Source: HdN1 sp964473645 (GTDB lineage: Bacteria; Pseudomonadota; Gammaproteobacteria; Pseudomonadales; Ketobacteraceae). Taken from it: a stretch of 64,000 nt of DNA. The stretch covers positions 201,413 to 265,412 of the forward strand of contig CAYYPW010000005.1 of assembly GCA_964473645.1 (NCBI GenBank), read 5' to 3'. The notes under the pieces were generated by a model. That model was not told the origin of the DNA. It saw only the letters and a program-made list of their open reading frames with translations, and made no database searches. Each line of letters begins with the position of its first letter. Within the stretch, counting starts at the first letter, position 1. This document shows, in pieces, positions 7,177 to 16,585 of the stretch. The translations under genes were made by a program, and so were the position numbers.

Positions 7177-8229
7177 ATGCTTGAAATTCCGCAGCAATAT
7201 CATAAAAAGCCAGCATGTTCCGCCAATTACATGGAGATTTTCTTTCAGGTGATGACGGAACGGGGGATCAATTTTCTAAGTTGGTTTCAGAATTCGAGTA
7301 TTGATCCTGATTTACTGATGAAGTTTACTGGCTATGTCTGCTATCAAGATCTGGAAAAATTCGTCAATCAATGCCCGCAATTTCTAGAGGTTGAGGGCTT
7401 GGGTTTGTCGGTGGGGGAGAAGCTGGATATCGCCGCGCACGGTACACTGACGTATGCGATTCTCAGCAGCGAATCCTATATAAAGGGATTTGAGATTTTT
7501 CGCCGATACCAGAAAATATGTACGCAATTCATCGAGTTTAATGTGCTCAAGCGAGAGAACTCAATTGCATTTGAGTTCTCGGTGACCGAACGCATGTCCG
7601 CACCGCTCTATCGATTTTATATGGAGAGTGCGTTGTCTGGCACCTATACGTTTCTCAAGCAGTATCTGTCTTTGCCCCAGTTAAAGGTGTCGTTGTTTTT
7701 CGACTACCCTGAACCCCCTTATGTGGAGCGTTACCGGCAATTGTTTGGTAGCGAGGTGTATTTCAATGCGGGCAAAAATGCATTGACCTTCAGTGCCGAT
7801 TTGGTAGACCGTGCCCCGTTAACCGCTAACGACAAAATATTCTCACTGGCTGAACAACAATGTCGGGCCATGCTCAACGAGCTGAATACCGATGCCAGTC
7901 TGGTCGAGCGTATTTACAATTATCTGCTGCAATCACCCTGGGATTTCCCGTCGCAGGAAACCATTGCGGCACAGCTTTCCATGAGTATGCGAACCTTGCG
8001 TCGGCGCCTGAGTGAACTGGGCACCGACTACCAGACCTTGGTAGATGCTGTGCGGGAGACGCTGTCCAAACAATACCTCGTCGAAACCGATTGGTCCGTG
8101 CTTGAGATAGGCAAGATGTTGGGTTATTCCGAGGCGACGAACTTTAAGCGCGCATTCAAGCGATGGACAGGGTATACCCCTACTGACTATCGCGCCGCTC
8201 ACAAGCCCGTGCAGGAGGATAAGCCCTGA
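7177..8229 (+). CDS. AraC-family regulator with Arabinose_bd-type N-terminal domain
   Basis: The 350-residue protein has the large N-terminal ligand-sensing domain seen in OruR/ArgR-like AraC members (roughly residues 15-210, with the characteristic FFDYPEPPYVERYRQLFG). A C-terminal two-HTH AraC domain follows (IAAQLSMSMRTLRRRL, then IGKMLGYSEATNFKRAFKRW). The frame is open for 71 codons upstream, but those residues do not look like protein. The chosen ATG gives the family length and follows GAGG at 12 bases. The target is unknown; aroH upstream is not an obvious one. Confidence 0.85.
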   Translation: MLEIPQQYHKKPACSANYMEIFFQVMTERGINFLSWFQNSSIDPDLLMKFTGYVCYQDLEKFVNQCPQFLEVEGLGLSVGEKLDIAAHGTLTYAILSSESYIKGFEIFRRYQKICTQFIEFNVLKRENSIAFEFSVTERMSAPLYRFYMESALSGTYTFLKQYLSLPQLKVSLFFDYPEPPYVERYRQLFGSEVYFNAGKNALTFSADLVDRAPLTANDKIFSLAEQQCRAMLNELNTDASLVERIYNYLLQSPWDFPSQETIAAQLSMSMRTLRRRLSELGTDYQTLVDAVRETLSKQYLVETDWSVLEIGKMLGYSEATNFKRAFKRWTGYTPTDYRAAHKPVQEDKP

Positions 8230-8233
8230 TCAC

Positions 8234-8262
8234 CTGCATAACGAGCAGGCTGCGCTTTTTTG
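8234..8262 (+). terminator. Weak terminator after the AraC gene
   Basis: CCTGC/GCAGG form a 5-bp stem five bases after the stop codon, followed at a short distance by GCGCTTTTTT. The rest of the gap to 8734 contains no supportable gene. A minus-strand open frame at 8199-8660 has random-looking composition. Confidence 0.4.
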
Positions 8263-8734
8263 CTTTGTAGTGTTACCGAATCTCCTCCGATTGTCGTGCA
8301 GATCGAACGGTTGACCAAGGGCTCATCTGGCCAAAGTGGGGGATCATTTTCGGCAATACGATTCGCAGGCTTACTTATTGTAATAATTGGATAATCTTGT
8401 TGTTTTCCGCAGGCCGCATATTTGTATTTTTTTGTAAAAAATGCGTGCTGAACGGGCGTTCCATTAGGCGCGTGATCTGCAGTGGTCCGGTGCAATTTAA
8501 AGCGCAAAAATACATTCAGAAAGGAATCGTGAGGTGTTGATTTACATTGTTTTACGCCGTGGTCCTGCCACTCGCTTCGAGTGAGGCAACAGGTTATCAG
8601 TCTAAATAAAAATCTCGTCCATGCGCGTTCGAAGTCTTCTCTCATGATTTTTGGTGGCATAGACAGAACAAGTATCTCTGATTAGTATCACTCTCATTCA
8701 CTGTCACCAACATAATAATAAAGTGTGATTAACC

Positions 8735-9775
8735 ATGAATGATGCATTTATTCTTACAAGCTGGGTGGGCATGTGCATGGGGGCTTTCAAAGAGCAAGGC
8801 CTGCCCCTCACCGAGTTATGCAAGCGTGCGGGCGTCAGTCTTGCATTATTGGATAAACCACTTTTTCCGATTGTGGCGGCCAATGCCCTGTTCAAGGTTG
8901 CCCTGGAACACACCCGGGATGCCAGCATAGGCATTGATGCCGGTCGCAACATCTCACCTACGACTTTTTCTGCATTGGGTTTTGCGGCCATTGCCAGCGA
9001 AAACCTGCTGGAGGGGTTTTCACTGATTGCGGACCATAGCTATGGGGTCACCGATGTTACTCAGCTATACGTCATCGAACAGCCTGACAGCTATGGATTT
9101 GGTTTCGCACCAGCACCCTGCGGTCTGGATTTGCATGAAATAGGGTACGATGCTGCGCTTTGCATGGTGGTTCGTATTTGTCGGCAATTACAAGCGGGGC
9201 CCGCAGCGATCAAAGAAGTTGCAATTGCGCATGCCCGCCCTGTTGAATGGCAAAAATTTGAGAACTATTTCAAGGCCCCTGTGCGCTGGAACCAACCGCA
9301 TTACTGCATTTATTTCGAGAAAGAGTATTTTCTGCGCCAGAATCGGCACGCAGACCAACGTTTAAAGGATGCCAGTGTGGCATTGGCTGCCCAGTATTTT
9401 GGCAGTTTGCTTGGGGCAACGCAGTATACGCATTTGGTGAGACGCCATATTAATCAGTCGCTGGCCGATGCGACACTCACCTTGGCCGATATTGCTGACA
9501 CTTTGCATGTCAGTGAGCGTACCTTGCAGCGTCAGCTTAGCCAGGAGGGAACGTCGTTTCGGCAGCTGATGGATGACGTTAAGAAAGAGGCTGCCCGTCG
9601 CTCCATCCTCGGCAAGCAGACAAGTGTTTCGGAAATCGCTTTTGCGTTAGGTTTTAATGATTCAGGCAATTTCAGTCGTGCGTTCAAGCGCTGGTTTGGC
9701 TGTGCGCCGCATATCTATCGTCAACAATCGCTGGCGACTCTTTCCCAAAGCGAATACCACGCGCCAGCACATTGA
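8735..9775 (+). CDS. AraC-family regulator with Arabinose_bd-type N-terminal domain
   Basis: A 346-residue regulator. Residues ~15-190 form the conserved sensing domain (GIDAGRNISPTTFSALGFAA motif), and the last ~90 residues are the AraC DNA-binding domain (LADIADTLHVSERTLQRQL, then VSEIAFALGFNDSGNFSRAF with RWFGCAP). A paralogue lies 500 bases upstream on the same strand, but the two are too divergent and far apart to be one operon. Such regulators often control lipid, steroid or amino-acid catabolic genes; no target is evident beside it. Confidence 0.87.
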   Translation: MNDAFILTSWVGMCMGAFKEQGLPLTELCKRAGVSLALLDKPLFPIVAANALFKVALEHTRDASIGIDAGRNISPTTFSALGFAAIASENLLEGFSLIADHSYGVTDVTQLYVIEQPDSYGFGFAPAPCGLDLHEIGYDAALCMVVRICRQLQAGPAAIKEVAIAHARPVEWQKFENYFKAPVRWNQPHYCIYFEKEYFLRQNRHADQRLKDASVALAAQYFGSLLGATQYTHLVRRHINQSLADATLTLADIADTLHVSERTLQRQLSQEGTSFRQLMDDVKKEAARRSILGKQTSVSEIAFALGFNDSGNFSRAFKRWFGCAPHIYRQQSLATLSQSEYHAPAH

Positions 9776-9858
9776 GCCGGTTGCGAAAGGCTGCCTATCT
9801 CCGCCTGCTTCATTCGTGGCAGGCGGAAAACAGGTATATTTTGTGCGCTGATAGTGTA

Positions 9859-10092
9859 TCAGTCGACGTGTAGCAGGGTTTCCAATTCGTCAATCGCGTG
9901 TACCCAGTCAGCATCTTCTATCCATGCATCACGAATAAACTCGGCTTGCGATTCGTTCCAGAACGGGGCGGCTTGCAAGTCTTCGTCGCGATGTAAGGTG
10001 TGCGTGTTGACAAATTTTCGAATGGCTTGGGGCGAGTTGTCGAGCCCAAGCTGGCTGAATAAGTCTTGCACTGTGTAGTTGACTACGTTCAT
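9859..10092 (-). CDS. DUF2789 family protein
   Basis: The chosen start gives 77 residues beginning MNVVNYTVQDLFSQLGL and is preceded by an excellent GAGGAGG site. The frame continues 15 codons further upstream but without a ribosome site. The sequence matches the small DUF2789 family: an N-terminal helix, the APFWNESQAEFIRDA core, and an acidic C-terminus (DADWVHAIDELETLL). Its function is unknown. It is monocistronic and converges with the AraC gene. Confidence 0.82.
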   Translation of the reverse strand: MNVVNYTVQDLFSQLGLDNSPQAIRKFVNTHTLHRDEDLQAAPFWNESQAEFIRDAWIEDADWVHAIDELETLLHVD

Positions 10093-10387
10093 GGCGGCCT
10101 CCTCAATGTTAGCTGCCAGAAAAGCATAATGCGCCAATTTGCTGCAGTGAAAGAAGCATGTGGAATGTTGGATATCGGATTTGGTTATAACGTGCTTTGC
10201 GATACTCCCAGGCTCGCCCCGTTTGAAAAGGGCGGCGTTCGCTACTATTCAATGCCGCTTGGCATGACTCTCCGCCAATGACTTTTCGGCAATGAAGCTG
10301 CCGCAATGAATCGCCCACCATTAAGTGCTTGAAATCAATTCGTTGATTGACGTGCCGCAAGGGTCAGGTTAGGATCTCGCGAACTCT

Positions 10388-10635
10388 GAGGTGCTTCTTT
10401 CTCTCTAAAGAAAGAGGTTAAACGGGAAATCGGTGACTACACACTCGTGGGTCGCTGGTAGTCGTCGTTACTACCAGACGCAGCCTTCGCCTGCTGCGTA
10501 GAAATCCGATACTGCCCCCGCAACAGTAAGTGAAGACAAGATTAGCGATATACCACTGTGCGTTGCATGGGAAGGTGCTGATCGGGTAATTGTCTGACAA
10601 TCACCCTTCATGAGTCTGGAGACCGGCCTCAATTT
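10388..10635 (+). ncRNA. Cobalamin (AdoCbl) riboswitch
   Basis: The expected blocks occur in order: GAGGTGCTTC at 10388, AAACGGGAAATCGGTGA near 10431, the core CCGATACTGCCCCCGCAAC near 10507, and the B12 box GAGTCTGGAGACCGGCCT at 10612-10629. Just downstream, CCTGC-GGAGG-GCAGG forms a hairpin with an SD-like GGAGG in its loop, and CCAGACCGG can pair back to the B12-box region, a plausible expression platform. Binding of cobalamin should switch off the two corrinoid genes that follow. Confidence 0.93.
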
Positions 10636-10795
10636 TTGCTTGGTAACCTGCGGAGGGCAGGCCAGACCGGTTATTTAGTCTAAGCTGCTTCCCTGACTTT
10701 ACGCCCGTCTTGTTGATTCCCCTTCGCTATTTATAAACGCTTGGTGTGCTGTTGGCTTGTTGTGCCATTGGCTTGACGTATTGTCGGGAGGTTGC

Positions 10796-12253
10796 ATGCA
10801 AAATTCTCGAACGGAATCACAAAAAGATATTCGCTATTGTCGCAGTTTGATGGTGACCGCGCCTGCGTCCGGTCAAGGAAAAACCACAGTAACGGCGGCA
10901 CTCGCACAATTATTTCGTTTGCGAGGAATGCGTGTGCGTGTGTTTAAAACCGGTCCGGATTTTCTCGATCCACAAATACTGGCCTGCGCCAGCGGTGCGC
11001 CGGTTTATCCATTGGATCTCTGGATGGGCGGGGAAATTCACTGTCGTGAATTGCTGTATCAAGCGGCTGCAGAGTGTGACGTTATTTTGATTGAAGGTGT
11101 CATGGGGTTGTTTGATGGAGAGCCTTCGGGGGCGGATCTTGCAGAAACCTTTGGGTTGCCCGTTTTAGCCGTTATTGATGCCTCAGCCATGGCGCAAACC
11201 TTTGGTGCAGTAGCATTCGGACTGCAACGCTTTCGACCATCGCTTAATTTTGTAGGTGTTTTAGCCAATCGTGTCGGCAGCCCCGCACATGCAGCGTTAG
11301 TGCGTGATAGCCTGCCTTCCGATTTGCCCTGGTGCGGCGCCCTGTTGAGTGATTCCGCCATTACTATTCCTTCGCGCCACCTAGGTTTGAATCAAGCAGG
11401 TGATATTGTCGATTTACCCGAACGCATTCAGCATGCTGCAATTTTGTTGGAAGATGTACTTGGCTCTGATCTTGGGGATTGGCTGCCACCGACCGTTGCC
11501 TATTCTGAACCCGTTCAAACTTGCCCGATGATGTCGCGCATCAAGGCAGAAAGACCGCTGCAGGGTGTCAAGATAGCGATTGCGCGCGACGCCGCATTCT
11601 CTTTTATCTATCCCTCGAATTTGGATGTACTGCAACTCGCCGGTGCAGACCTGTGCTTTTTCTCGCCCTTGCAAGATAGCTTATTGCCTGACGCAGATAG
11701 TCTGTATTTGCCGGGCGGATATCCGGAATTACATAGCCAGAAATTGGCAAGTAATACTGCAATTCTGGAGGCTATTCGTGCACATCATCACGCCGATAAA
11801 CCCATTGTCGCGGAGTGTGGCGGAATGCTGTATTTGTTGGAATCCCTCATTGATCAAGAGGGCCAGTCTGCTGCCATGGTGGGTGTATTGCCTGGCCAGG
11901 GCATAATGCAGGACAGGCTACAAAATATTGGCATGCATCAGGCGCTGTTGCCCGAAGGGCAGGTGCGCGGGCATAGCTTTCACTATTCGCGTATGGAATC
12001 ACCGCTCTCTGCCACGTCATACACAATGGGAACCCGCGGTCAACCAGAGGCGGTATATCGAAAAGGCAGATTACACGCTTCATATTTACATCTGTATTTT
12101 CCTTCGCATCCTGACGCTTGTGTCGAATTGTTTAAACCGACCGCCGGCGGCTCAGAAATGAAGAGCGCTGGATCACAATATTCCAAAATGAAAAACCCAG
12201 GCAAAACCAACGAGACGGCGTGCCCAACGCTGGAGAAGACACATAATGGATGA
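10796..12253 (+). CDS. cobB: Cobyrinate a,c-diamide synthase
   Basis: This glutamine-dependent ligase amidates the a and c side chains of (hydrogeno)cobyrinic acid. The N-terminal P-loop ATPase begins at residue ~20 (APASGQGKTTVTAAL, Mg-binding FKTGPDFLDP). The C-terminal class I glutamine amidotransferase carries its nucleophile Cys341 in AECGGMLY after LYLPGGYPELH. The selected ATG has a GGGAGG site; the longer frame from 10757 does not. The last ~30 residues are low-complexity. It overlaps the adenosyltransferase start by 8 bases and lies behind the cobalamin riboswitch. The name could equally be cbiA, since aerobic or anaerobic context is not visible. Confidence 0.92.
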   Translation: MQNSRTESQKDIRYCRSLMVTAPASGQGKTTVTAALAQLFRLRGMRVRVFKTGPDFLDPQILACASGAPVYPLDLWMGGEIHCRELLYQAAAECDVILIEGVMGLFDGEPSGADLAETFGLPVLAVIDASAMAQTFGAVAFGLQRFRPSLNFVGVLANRVGSPAHAALVRDSLPSDLPWCGALLSDSAITIPSRHLGLNQAGDIVDLPERIQHAAILLEDVLGSDLGDWLPPTVAYSEPVQTCPMMSRIKAERPLQGVKIAIARDAAFSFIYPSNLDVLQLAGADLCFFSPLQDSLLPDADSLYLPGGYPELHSQKLASNTAILEAIRAHHHADKPIVAECGGMLYLLESLIDQEGQSAAMVGVLPGQGIMQDRLQNIGMHQALLPEGQVRGHSFHYSRMESPLSATSYTMGTRGQPEAVYRKGRLHASYLHLYFPSHPDACVELFKPTAGGSEMKSAGSQYSKMKNPGKTNETACPTLEKTHNG

Positions 12254-12851
12254 AGATAAAAAACAACGTCATGCAGAACGTATGCAGCGTAAAAAGAACG
12301 TAGTCGATGCCGCCATTGAAAAAGCGCAGGAGGAACGGGGTATCGTCATTTTGATCACGGGGAATGGCAAGGGCAAAACGACATCTGCATTTGGTACCTT
12401 ATTTCGTGCGCTGGGTCATGGTCATCACGTCGGTGTGGTGCAATTTATCAAAGGCACACAAGCGACAGGAGAAGTCGTTTACCTGCAGCAACACAATCCG
12501 CATTTGCATTACCATGCGATGGCAACGGGTTTCACCTGGAATACTCAAAATTGGGATGCGGACAAAGCAGCTGCGGATGTTGCATGGTCACATGCAAAAG
12601 CAATGTTGCAGGACGAGTCTCTGAATCTGGTGGTGCTCGATGAAATTACCTACATGTTGAAATACAACTATCTGGATACACAAGAAGTGGTCGAAGCCAT
12701 TCGTCAGCGACCTTTTATGCAAACGGTGATTATCACCGGGCGTGGTGCCAAACCTGAGTTAGTCGCGCTGGCAGATACAGTGAGCGAAATTCGTGACGAA
12801 AAGCACGCGTTTCATGCAGGCGTGAAGGCGCAGCCAGGCATTGACTTTTAG
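12246..12851 (+). CDS. cobO: Corrinoid adenosyltransferase (cob(I)yrinic acid a,c-diamide adenosyltransferase)
   Basis: A 201-residue CobA/CobO/BtuR-type enzyme that transfers the adenosyl group of ATP to reduced corrinoid. The diagnostic P-loop GNGKGKTTSAFG lies near residue 40, with VVQFIKGT, ATGFTWNTQN, the Walker B-like LVVLDEITYM, and TGRGAKPELVALAD in order. A GGAGAAG site lies inside the upstream cobB gene, and the two overlap, so they are translationally coupled. Only these two genes of the pathway are here. The pair could serve de novo synthesis, with the rest elsewhere, or corrinoid salvage. Confidence 0.93.
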   Translation: MDEDKKQRHAERMQRKKNVVDAAIEKAQEERGIVILITGNGKGKTTSAFGTLFRALGHGHHVGVVQFIKGTQATGEVVYLQQHNPHLHYHAMATGFTWNTQNWDADKAAADVAWSHAKAMLQDESLNLVVLDEITYMLKYNYLDTQEVVEAIRQRPFMQTVIITGRGAKPELVALADTVSEIRDEKHAFHAGVKAQPGIDF

Positions 12852-12865
12852 CGCTGCATTCAGGG

Positions 12866-12887
12866 TGTAGCCCAATACAGGGCTACA
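12866..12887. terminator. 8-bp hairpin after cobO
   Basis: TGTAGCCC pairs perfectly with GGGCTACA across a 6-base loop, 15 bases after the cobO stop and in front of the convergent GFA gene. There is no T-tract. Confidence 0.45.
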
Positions 12888-12958
12888 AAGAACACAGCAT
12901 TACCGGCGGCTTCCCGTTTTATGTTCTATTAAATGGAGCAGGGAAACACGAGGGTGTT

Positions 12959-13378
12959 TCATTTGGGCGTGTATTTTTCGAAGACTTCTGCTTCGGTCAT
13001 GACACGCGTCTTGTTGGAGAACTCATAGTAAGATGGCTTTTTGTCGATGAATATCTGCTCTTTCAACTCGAAGCCTTGCTGATCCTGAAACAATCCGGCG
13101 GGAACGATGAATTCGCTGGCTTGCTTGAGTTTGTAATACAAATGTGTGCCACAGGTTTTGCAAAACGCGCGCTCGGCCCACATGGATGAGTTGAACGCGC
13201 TGACATGGTCGCTGCCCTCTATTTTGACATCATCGCCACAATGAATGGCGATGAGGGGGCCGCCTCCCCAGCGACGGCACATGCCGCAATGGCAGGCTTC
13301 CACTTCTGTGGTTGCTTTTGTCGTCATTGTCACTGCGCCGCAAAGACATTTCCCTTGCATGGTTTTTGCTGTGGTCAT
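12959..13378 (-). CDS. GFA-family (CENP-V/GFA domain) protein
   Basis: A 139-residue single-domain protein with the zinc-ligand pattern of the GFA family: GKCLCGAVT, then CHCGMCRRWGGGP, and the C-terminal FCKTCGTHLYY. The founding member was described as glutathione-dependent formaldehyde-activating, but most homologues have no proven activity. AGGAG lies six bases before the start. It is divergent from the crotonase gene with a ~95-base gap. The family is secure and the substrate unknown. Confidence 0.88.
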   Translation of the reverse strand: MTTAKTMQGKCLCGAVTMTTKATTEVEACHCGMCRRWGGGPLIAIHCGDDVKIEGSDHVSAFNSSMWAERAFCKTCGTHLYYKLKQASEFIVPAGLFQDQQGFELKEQIFIDKKPSYYEFSNKTRVMTEAEVFEKYTPK

Positions 13379-13473
13379 CCGTTTTCTCCTGATAGAATAA
13401 TGTGCAACTAACGCTAACTATGTGTGTCCTTTGTATGCCGTACCCACGGCCCCCTAACTGACAGGAGAGTTTT

Positions 13474-14169
13474 ATGAGCACGTTGGTGAGCTATCAAGAC
13501 TACGACAAGATCGCCCTGATTACCATGGATGATGGCAAAGCCAACGCTGTGTCCCCTACATTGTTGGAGCAGCTTCATGCTGCGCTCGACGAAGCGGAAA
13601 AGAAAACCCAGGTCGTGATTCTCACCGGGCGGGTTGGAAAATTCTCCGCCGGATTTGATTTGGGTATCATGGGGCAGGGCGGGGTGGCAATGGGTAAGCT
13701 CGTAGCAGGTGGTGCCAAATTGGCGCACCGGCTGTTGGCGTTTCCGACACCGGTGGTGGTGGCCTGCAATGGGCACGGTCTGGCGATGGGAGCCTTCATG
13801 TTGTTATCCGCCGATTATCGCGTAGGGGCAGAAGGCGCATTCAAGATCGGGCTCAACGAGGTGGCCATTGGGTTGACAATGCCCTTGTTTGGCGTGGAGC
13901 TTGGTCGTGGCAGGCTGAACCCGACATACCTGAGTCGCGCCGTTATTAATGCCGAGGTTTACACACCGAGTGCAGCGGTTGAAGCAGGTTTTCTCGATCA
14001 GGTAGTGGCAGAAGAGAATGTGCAGAATGAGGCCATGCAAATCGCAGCCAAATTGGCGATGTTGAATATGCCTGCTCATCACGGTACCAAGCTCAGGGTC
14101 AGGGAGCCAATGCTAAACGCCATTGCGGACGCGATCGAGAAGGAGTTTGGGGCAGCGTTACGGGCTTAG
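13474..14169 (+). CDS. Crotonase/enoyl-CoA hydratase family protein
   Basis: A 231-residue member of the crotonase fold. The two oxyanion-hole segments are visible (GKFSAGFDL near residue 55, and GHGLAMGAFMLLSADYRVG near residue 98), followed by KIGLNEVAIGLTMP. Here the second catalytic glutamate of true enoyl-CoA hydratases appears as the E of LNEVAIGL. The C-terminal trimerisation helix is shorter than in fatty-acid beta-oxidation enzymes (usually ~260 residues). GGAGAG precedes the ATG. No beta-oxidation partner is adjacent, so the substrate remains open. Confidence 0.88.
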   Translation: MSTLVSYQDYDKIALITMDDGKANAVSPTLLEQLHAALDEAEKKTQVVILTGRVGKFSAGFDLGIMGQGGVAMGKLVAGGAKLAHRLLAFPTPVVVACNGHGLAMGAFMLLSADYRVGAEGAFKIGLNEVAIGLTMPLFGVELGRGRLNPTYLSRAVINAEVYTPSAAVEAGFLDQVVAEENVQNEAMQIAAKLAMLNMPAHHGTKLRVREPMLNAIADAIEKEFGAALRA

Positions 14170-14194
14170 CGCGAGCGCGATTTGTTTTTTTATG

Positions 14195-15997
14195 CTATTT
14201 GCTCATGAAAATATCAGGTAGTGCGGTGTTGTCGGTCGACACCGAATATTGATAGCCCCCGTGAGCAATCGAAAGATGAACGCCGGAATCGCCGGCTTCA
14301 TCGCTTTCCAATGCTGGCGGAAACTCATTGTCTGTTACCTGTGCACAGAGCAGTGGATTGAGGGTGTCGCACAGATCGAATTGACTGGCGACATTGGCTC
14401 CTATTTCTGTCAGCCACACGGCCCCTGCGTTTTGATGAATTGATGTGTTGAGGGCATTGCTCAGTACGGCTTTATCAACATGATTGAAATTGTTGTGATC
14501 ACCTACTGAAAAAATAGTGACCGTCGGGGCGAGTGCATTGAGAAAAAGCGGGTTGCTGCTATGGCTGGAGCCATGATGATTGCCGCGCAGGACGTCGACA
14601 CGGTTGCCATACTTGGCTGCAAATGCTGCGTCTTGCGCGAGGCAGGTTTCGGTATCGTGGTAGCGATAACCAAAAGCGGATTCATCATTCTCGCCTGACT
14701 GATCACCCGCCACATATAAATTAAAAGCGCCATAATTCAGCATAAAGCCCACCGACAAATCATTTTCACTGGGTGTGACCAGATCCCCGGATCGATCGCC
14801 TCGAGCGAGATATTGCGCACCGCCAAAATAAGTGGCTGGATCGCAGCCGTTCAGGTTGCTGGGTGTAGCCGTATCCACCAGTACAATGTCGGTTTCTATG
14901 GGGCTACCATTGATCGTGCCCAGGTTGATTTGGTGTGCCCCCAGTTCAGCCGTTACCGGATTAAAGAGCTGCCTGCCTTGCGGTGATTCAAAGAGGGCCC
15001 GCCAGTTTCGATAGGCTTTGCTGCCACCATTGGCGGGTGTTTTATTAGGGTTATGGGCTTTGTAATCGCGAATCACAGTTTGTTTGACTGCGAAGCCCAG
15101 GCTGCCAACCAAATAGGCATAACCGCTCATAAAGTTTGGATTCAGTAAATTATCCCCCTCCTGATAAGCGCCACCTTCGCTATTCAAAAGATTGCCTTGG
15201 CCATCTTCTTCGGGTTGGATATAGCCGATATGGTCAGTATGCAGATGGCTGATAACGACATAGTCGAGGGTCTTGCAATTATCTCCATATCGACGGGCAA
15301 TTTCAGCGGCGATTTTGGTGGCATCGCGGTGTGAGTTCCAGTAGGTTTCGCCTGCATCGGCCAATAGCAGTTTGGTTTTTGACGCGATGAGCGTTGCGTC
15401 ACCTTGTCCTATGTTGATAGAGGTAATTTCCAGTTGGTCTGGATAGTTGCAATTCGTATCGGAGACGTTCTCTTCTGCAAAATAGCTGTTGACCTGTTTG
15501 GGGGTGCCTAAGCCTTGGCTGTAAGCATAAGTGGATGTGGTCCAGCTGGCGGCTTGAAAACCTGGGGACGTAAATTGGGTTCTTTCCATGGTGGCTTTGC
15601 TGGTGTCATTGCCTGCAAACCAGGACGTGACCGCATCCATGGCTTTGTTCTGTGAATTTAGTAGCACCAAGCCATCGGCACTGGTTTTGAGTGCGCCGGT
15701 AAATATTTGATCGGCGGGTGCTTCTGGTATCGTATCGTCAGAACCGCGTTCCAGTAATATATAGCCGTAAGGTGGAATAGTGGTCGATAACGTGATGGTA
15801 AATGTGGTGTCGGTATTGCGTAGTGTCCAGCCTGTGAGATCAATAGCCGTGCCAGTTGTGTTGAATAGCTCTATCCATTGATGGTCAGGGGATGCTGTGG
15901 TTCCCATCCAGGCAACTTCATTAATCAATACGGTTTGTGGGATTTTGGAGCAGGCGGCGAGTGGGAGTAACGTCAAGATATATAATGCTTTTTTCAC
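14195..15997 (-). CDS. Lipoprotein with lamin-tail domain and ComEC-like metallo-beta-lactamase domain
   Basis: The chosen GTG has AGGAG six bases upstream and starts a lipoprotein signal (VKKALYILTLLPLAAC), whereas the upstream-extended frame has neither. Residues ~20-130 form a lamin-tail (LTD) beta-sandwich (VLINEVAWMGT, HQWIELFNTTGTAIDLTGW). Residues ~205-560 form a metallo-beta-lactamase fold of the ComEC/Rec2 type: QGDATLIASKTKLLLADAG, the metal motif SHLHTDHIGY near residue 250, LYVAGDQSG and RGNHHGSSHS. Such domains are hydrolases, some acting on DNA. An extracellular, membrane-anchored nuclease or phosphodiesterase is inferred. It converges with the crotonase gene with only 25 bases between them. 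Confidence 0.85.
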   Translation of the reverse strand: MKKALYILTLLPLAACSKIPQTVLINEVAWMGTTASPDHQWIELFNTTGTAIDLTGWTLRNTDTTFTITLSTTIPPYGYILLERGSDDTIPEAPADQIFTGALKTSADGLVLLNSQNKAMDAVTSWFAGNDTSKATMERTQFTSPGFQAASWTTSTYAYSQGLGTPKQVNSYFAEENVSDTNCNYPDQLEITSINIGQGDATLIASKTKLLLADAGETYWNSHRDATKIAAEIARRYGDNCKTLDYVVISHLHTDHIGYIQPEEDGQGNLLNSEGGAYQEGDNLLNPNFMSGYAYLVGSLGFAVKQTVIRDYKAHNPNKTPANGGSKAYRNWRALFESPQGRQLFNPVTAELGAHQINLGTINGSPIETDIVLVDTATPSNLNGCDPATYFGGAQYLARGDRSGDLVTPSENDLSVGFMLNYGAFNLYVAGDQSGENDESAFGYRYHDTETCLAQDAAFAAKYGNRVDVLRGNHHGSSHSSNPLFLNALAPTVTIFSVGDHNNFNHVDKAVLSNALNTSIHQNAGAVWLTEIGANVASQFDLCDTLNPLLCAQVTDNEFPPALESDEAGDSGVHLSIAHGGYQYSVSTDNTALPDIFMSK

Positions 15998-16585
15998 CGT
16001 TTTCTCCTGTCCTGCCTTTTTTGTTTTTATAAAATATGCAGAATCTTGCAAAAACGTCGCCGTTTTTGAGTGTGCATTATCCTGCTTTGATGCTGTGACG
16101 CTATCAAAGATAGTGGGAGGCGATCAAGACGGTTAATACGCGGTGTTATTTAATCACAATAAATTTGAGCGCTTTCGGCAACGCAATTTATTTGATTCGC
16201 TAATGTCATCTCCGGTGAAAACCAGAGGTTTTCAAACACATTGTTGATCAAAGGCTCCAATATGGAGGTTGAAGTGCTGCTTCACTTCACAGCGTTCCTT
16301 TTTACACAAACGCTGCCTACACAAATGCTACCGTTTTTGCGCGTACACAAGCTGTCATTCGCCCGATTGCTCTTTCGCTAATGGGTTAAACCCGATGCCC
16401 TTTCACCGTGACTATCGCGTTCCGCAGCGCGTTTGATTCAGCCTTTTGGCCGATACCGGCACCTCGACATTCTCATTAGTATGGTGATCATCAGGCCGGT
16501 GCTTATCGCTCAACTGACGCCGCTCTGGTGCGCGTTACGCAACGGCAAAAAACGTTACCTAACAACAATAAAAAGTGATAACGCT
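15998..16585. other. 588-base intergenic region
   Basis: This holds the divergent upstream regions of the LTD/MBL lipoprotein and the propeptide-like gene. I see only short structures: CTATC-AAA-GATAG near 16100 and a GAAGTG/CACTTC hairpin near 16272. No coding potential or RNA gene is convincing. Confidence 0.5.

Noticed and set aside
8199..8660. Minus-strand open frame of 153 codons between two AraC genes
   Set aside because: Composition and residue order are not protein-like, it overlaps the end of the upstream AraC gene antisense, and there is no ribosome site or homology.
14172..14191. Possible terminator GCGC-GA-GCGC plus T-run between crotonase and LTD/MBL genes
   Set aside because: The two-base loop cannot form a stable hairpin; only the T-run is real.
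16433..16585. Upstream extension of the propeptide-like gene
   Set aside because: The extra ~50 residues lack a ribosome site and precede a clear membrane anchor starting at MTSFSYK.
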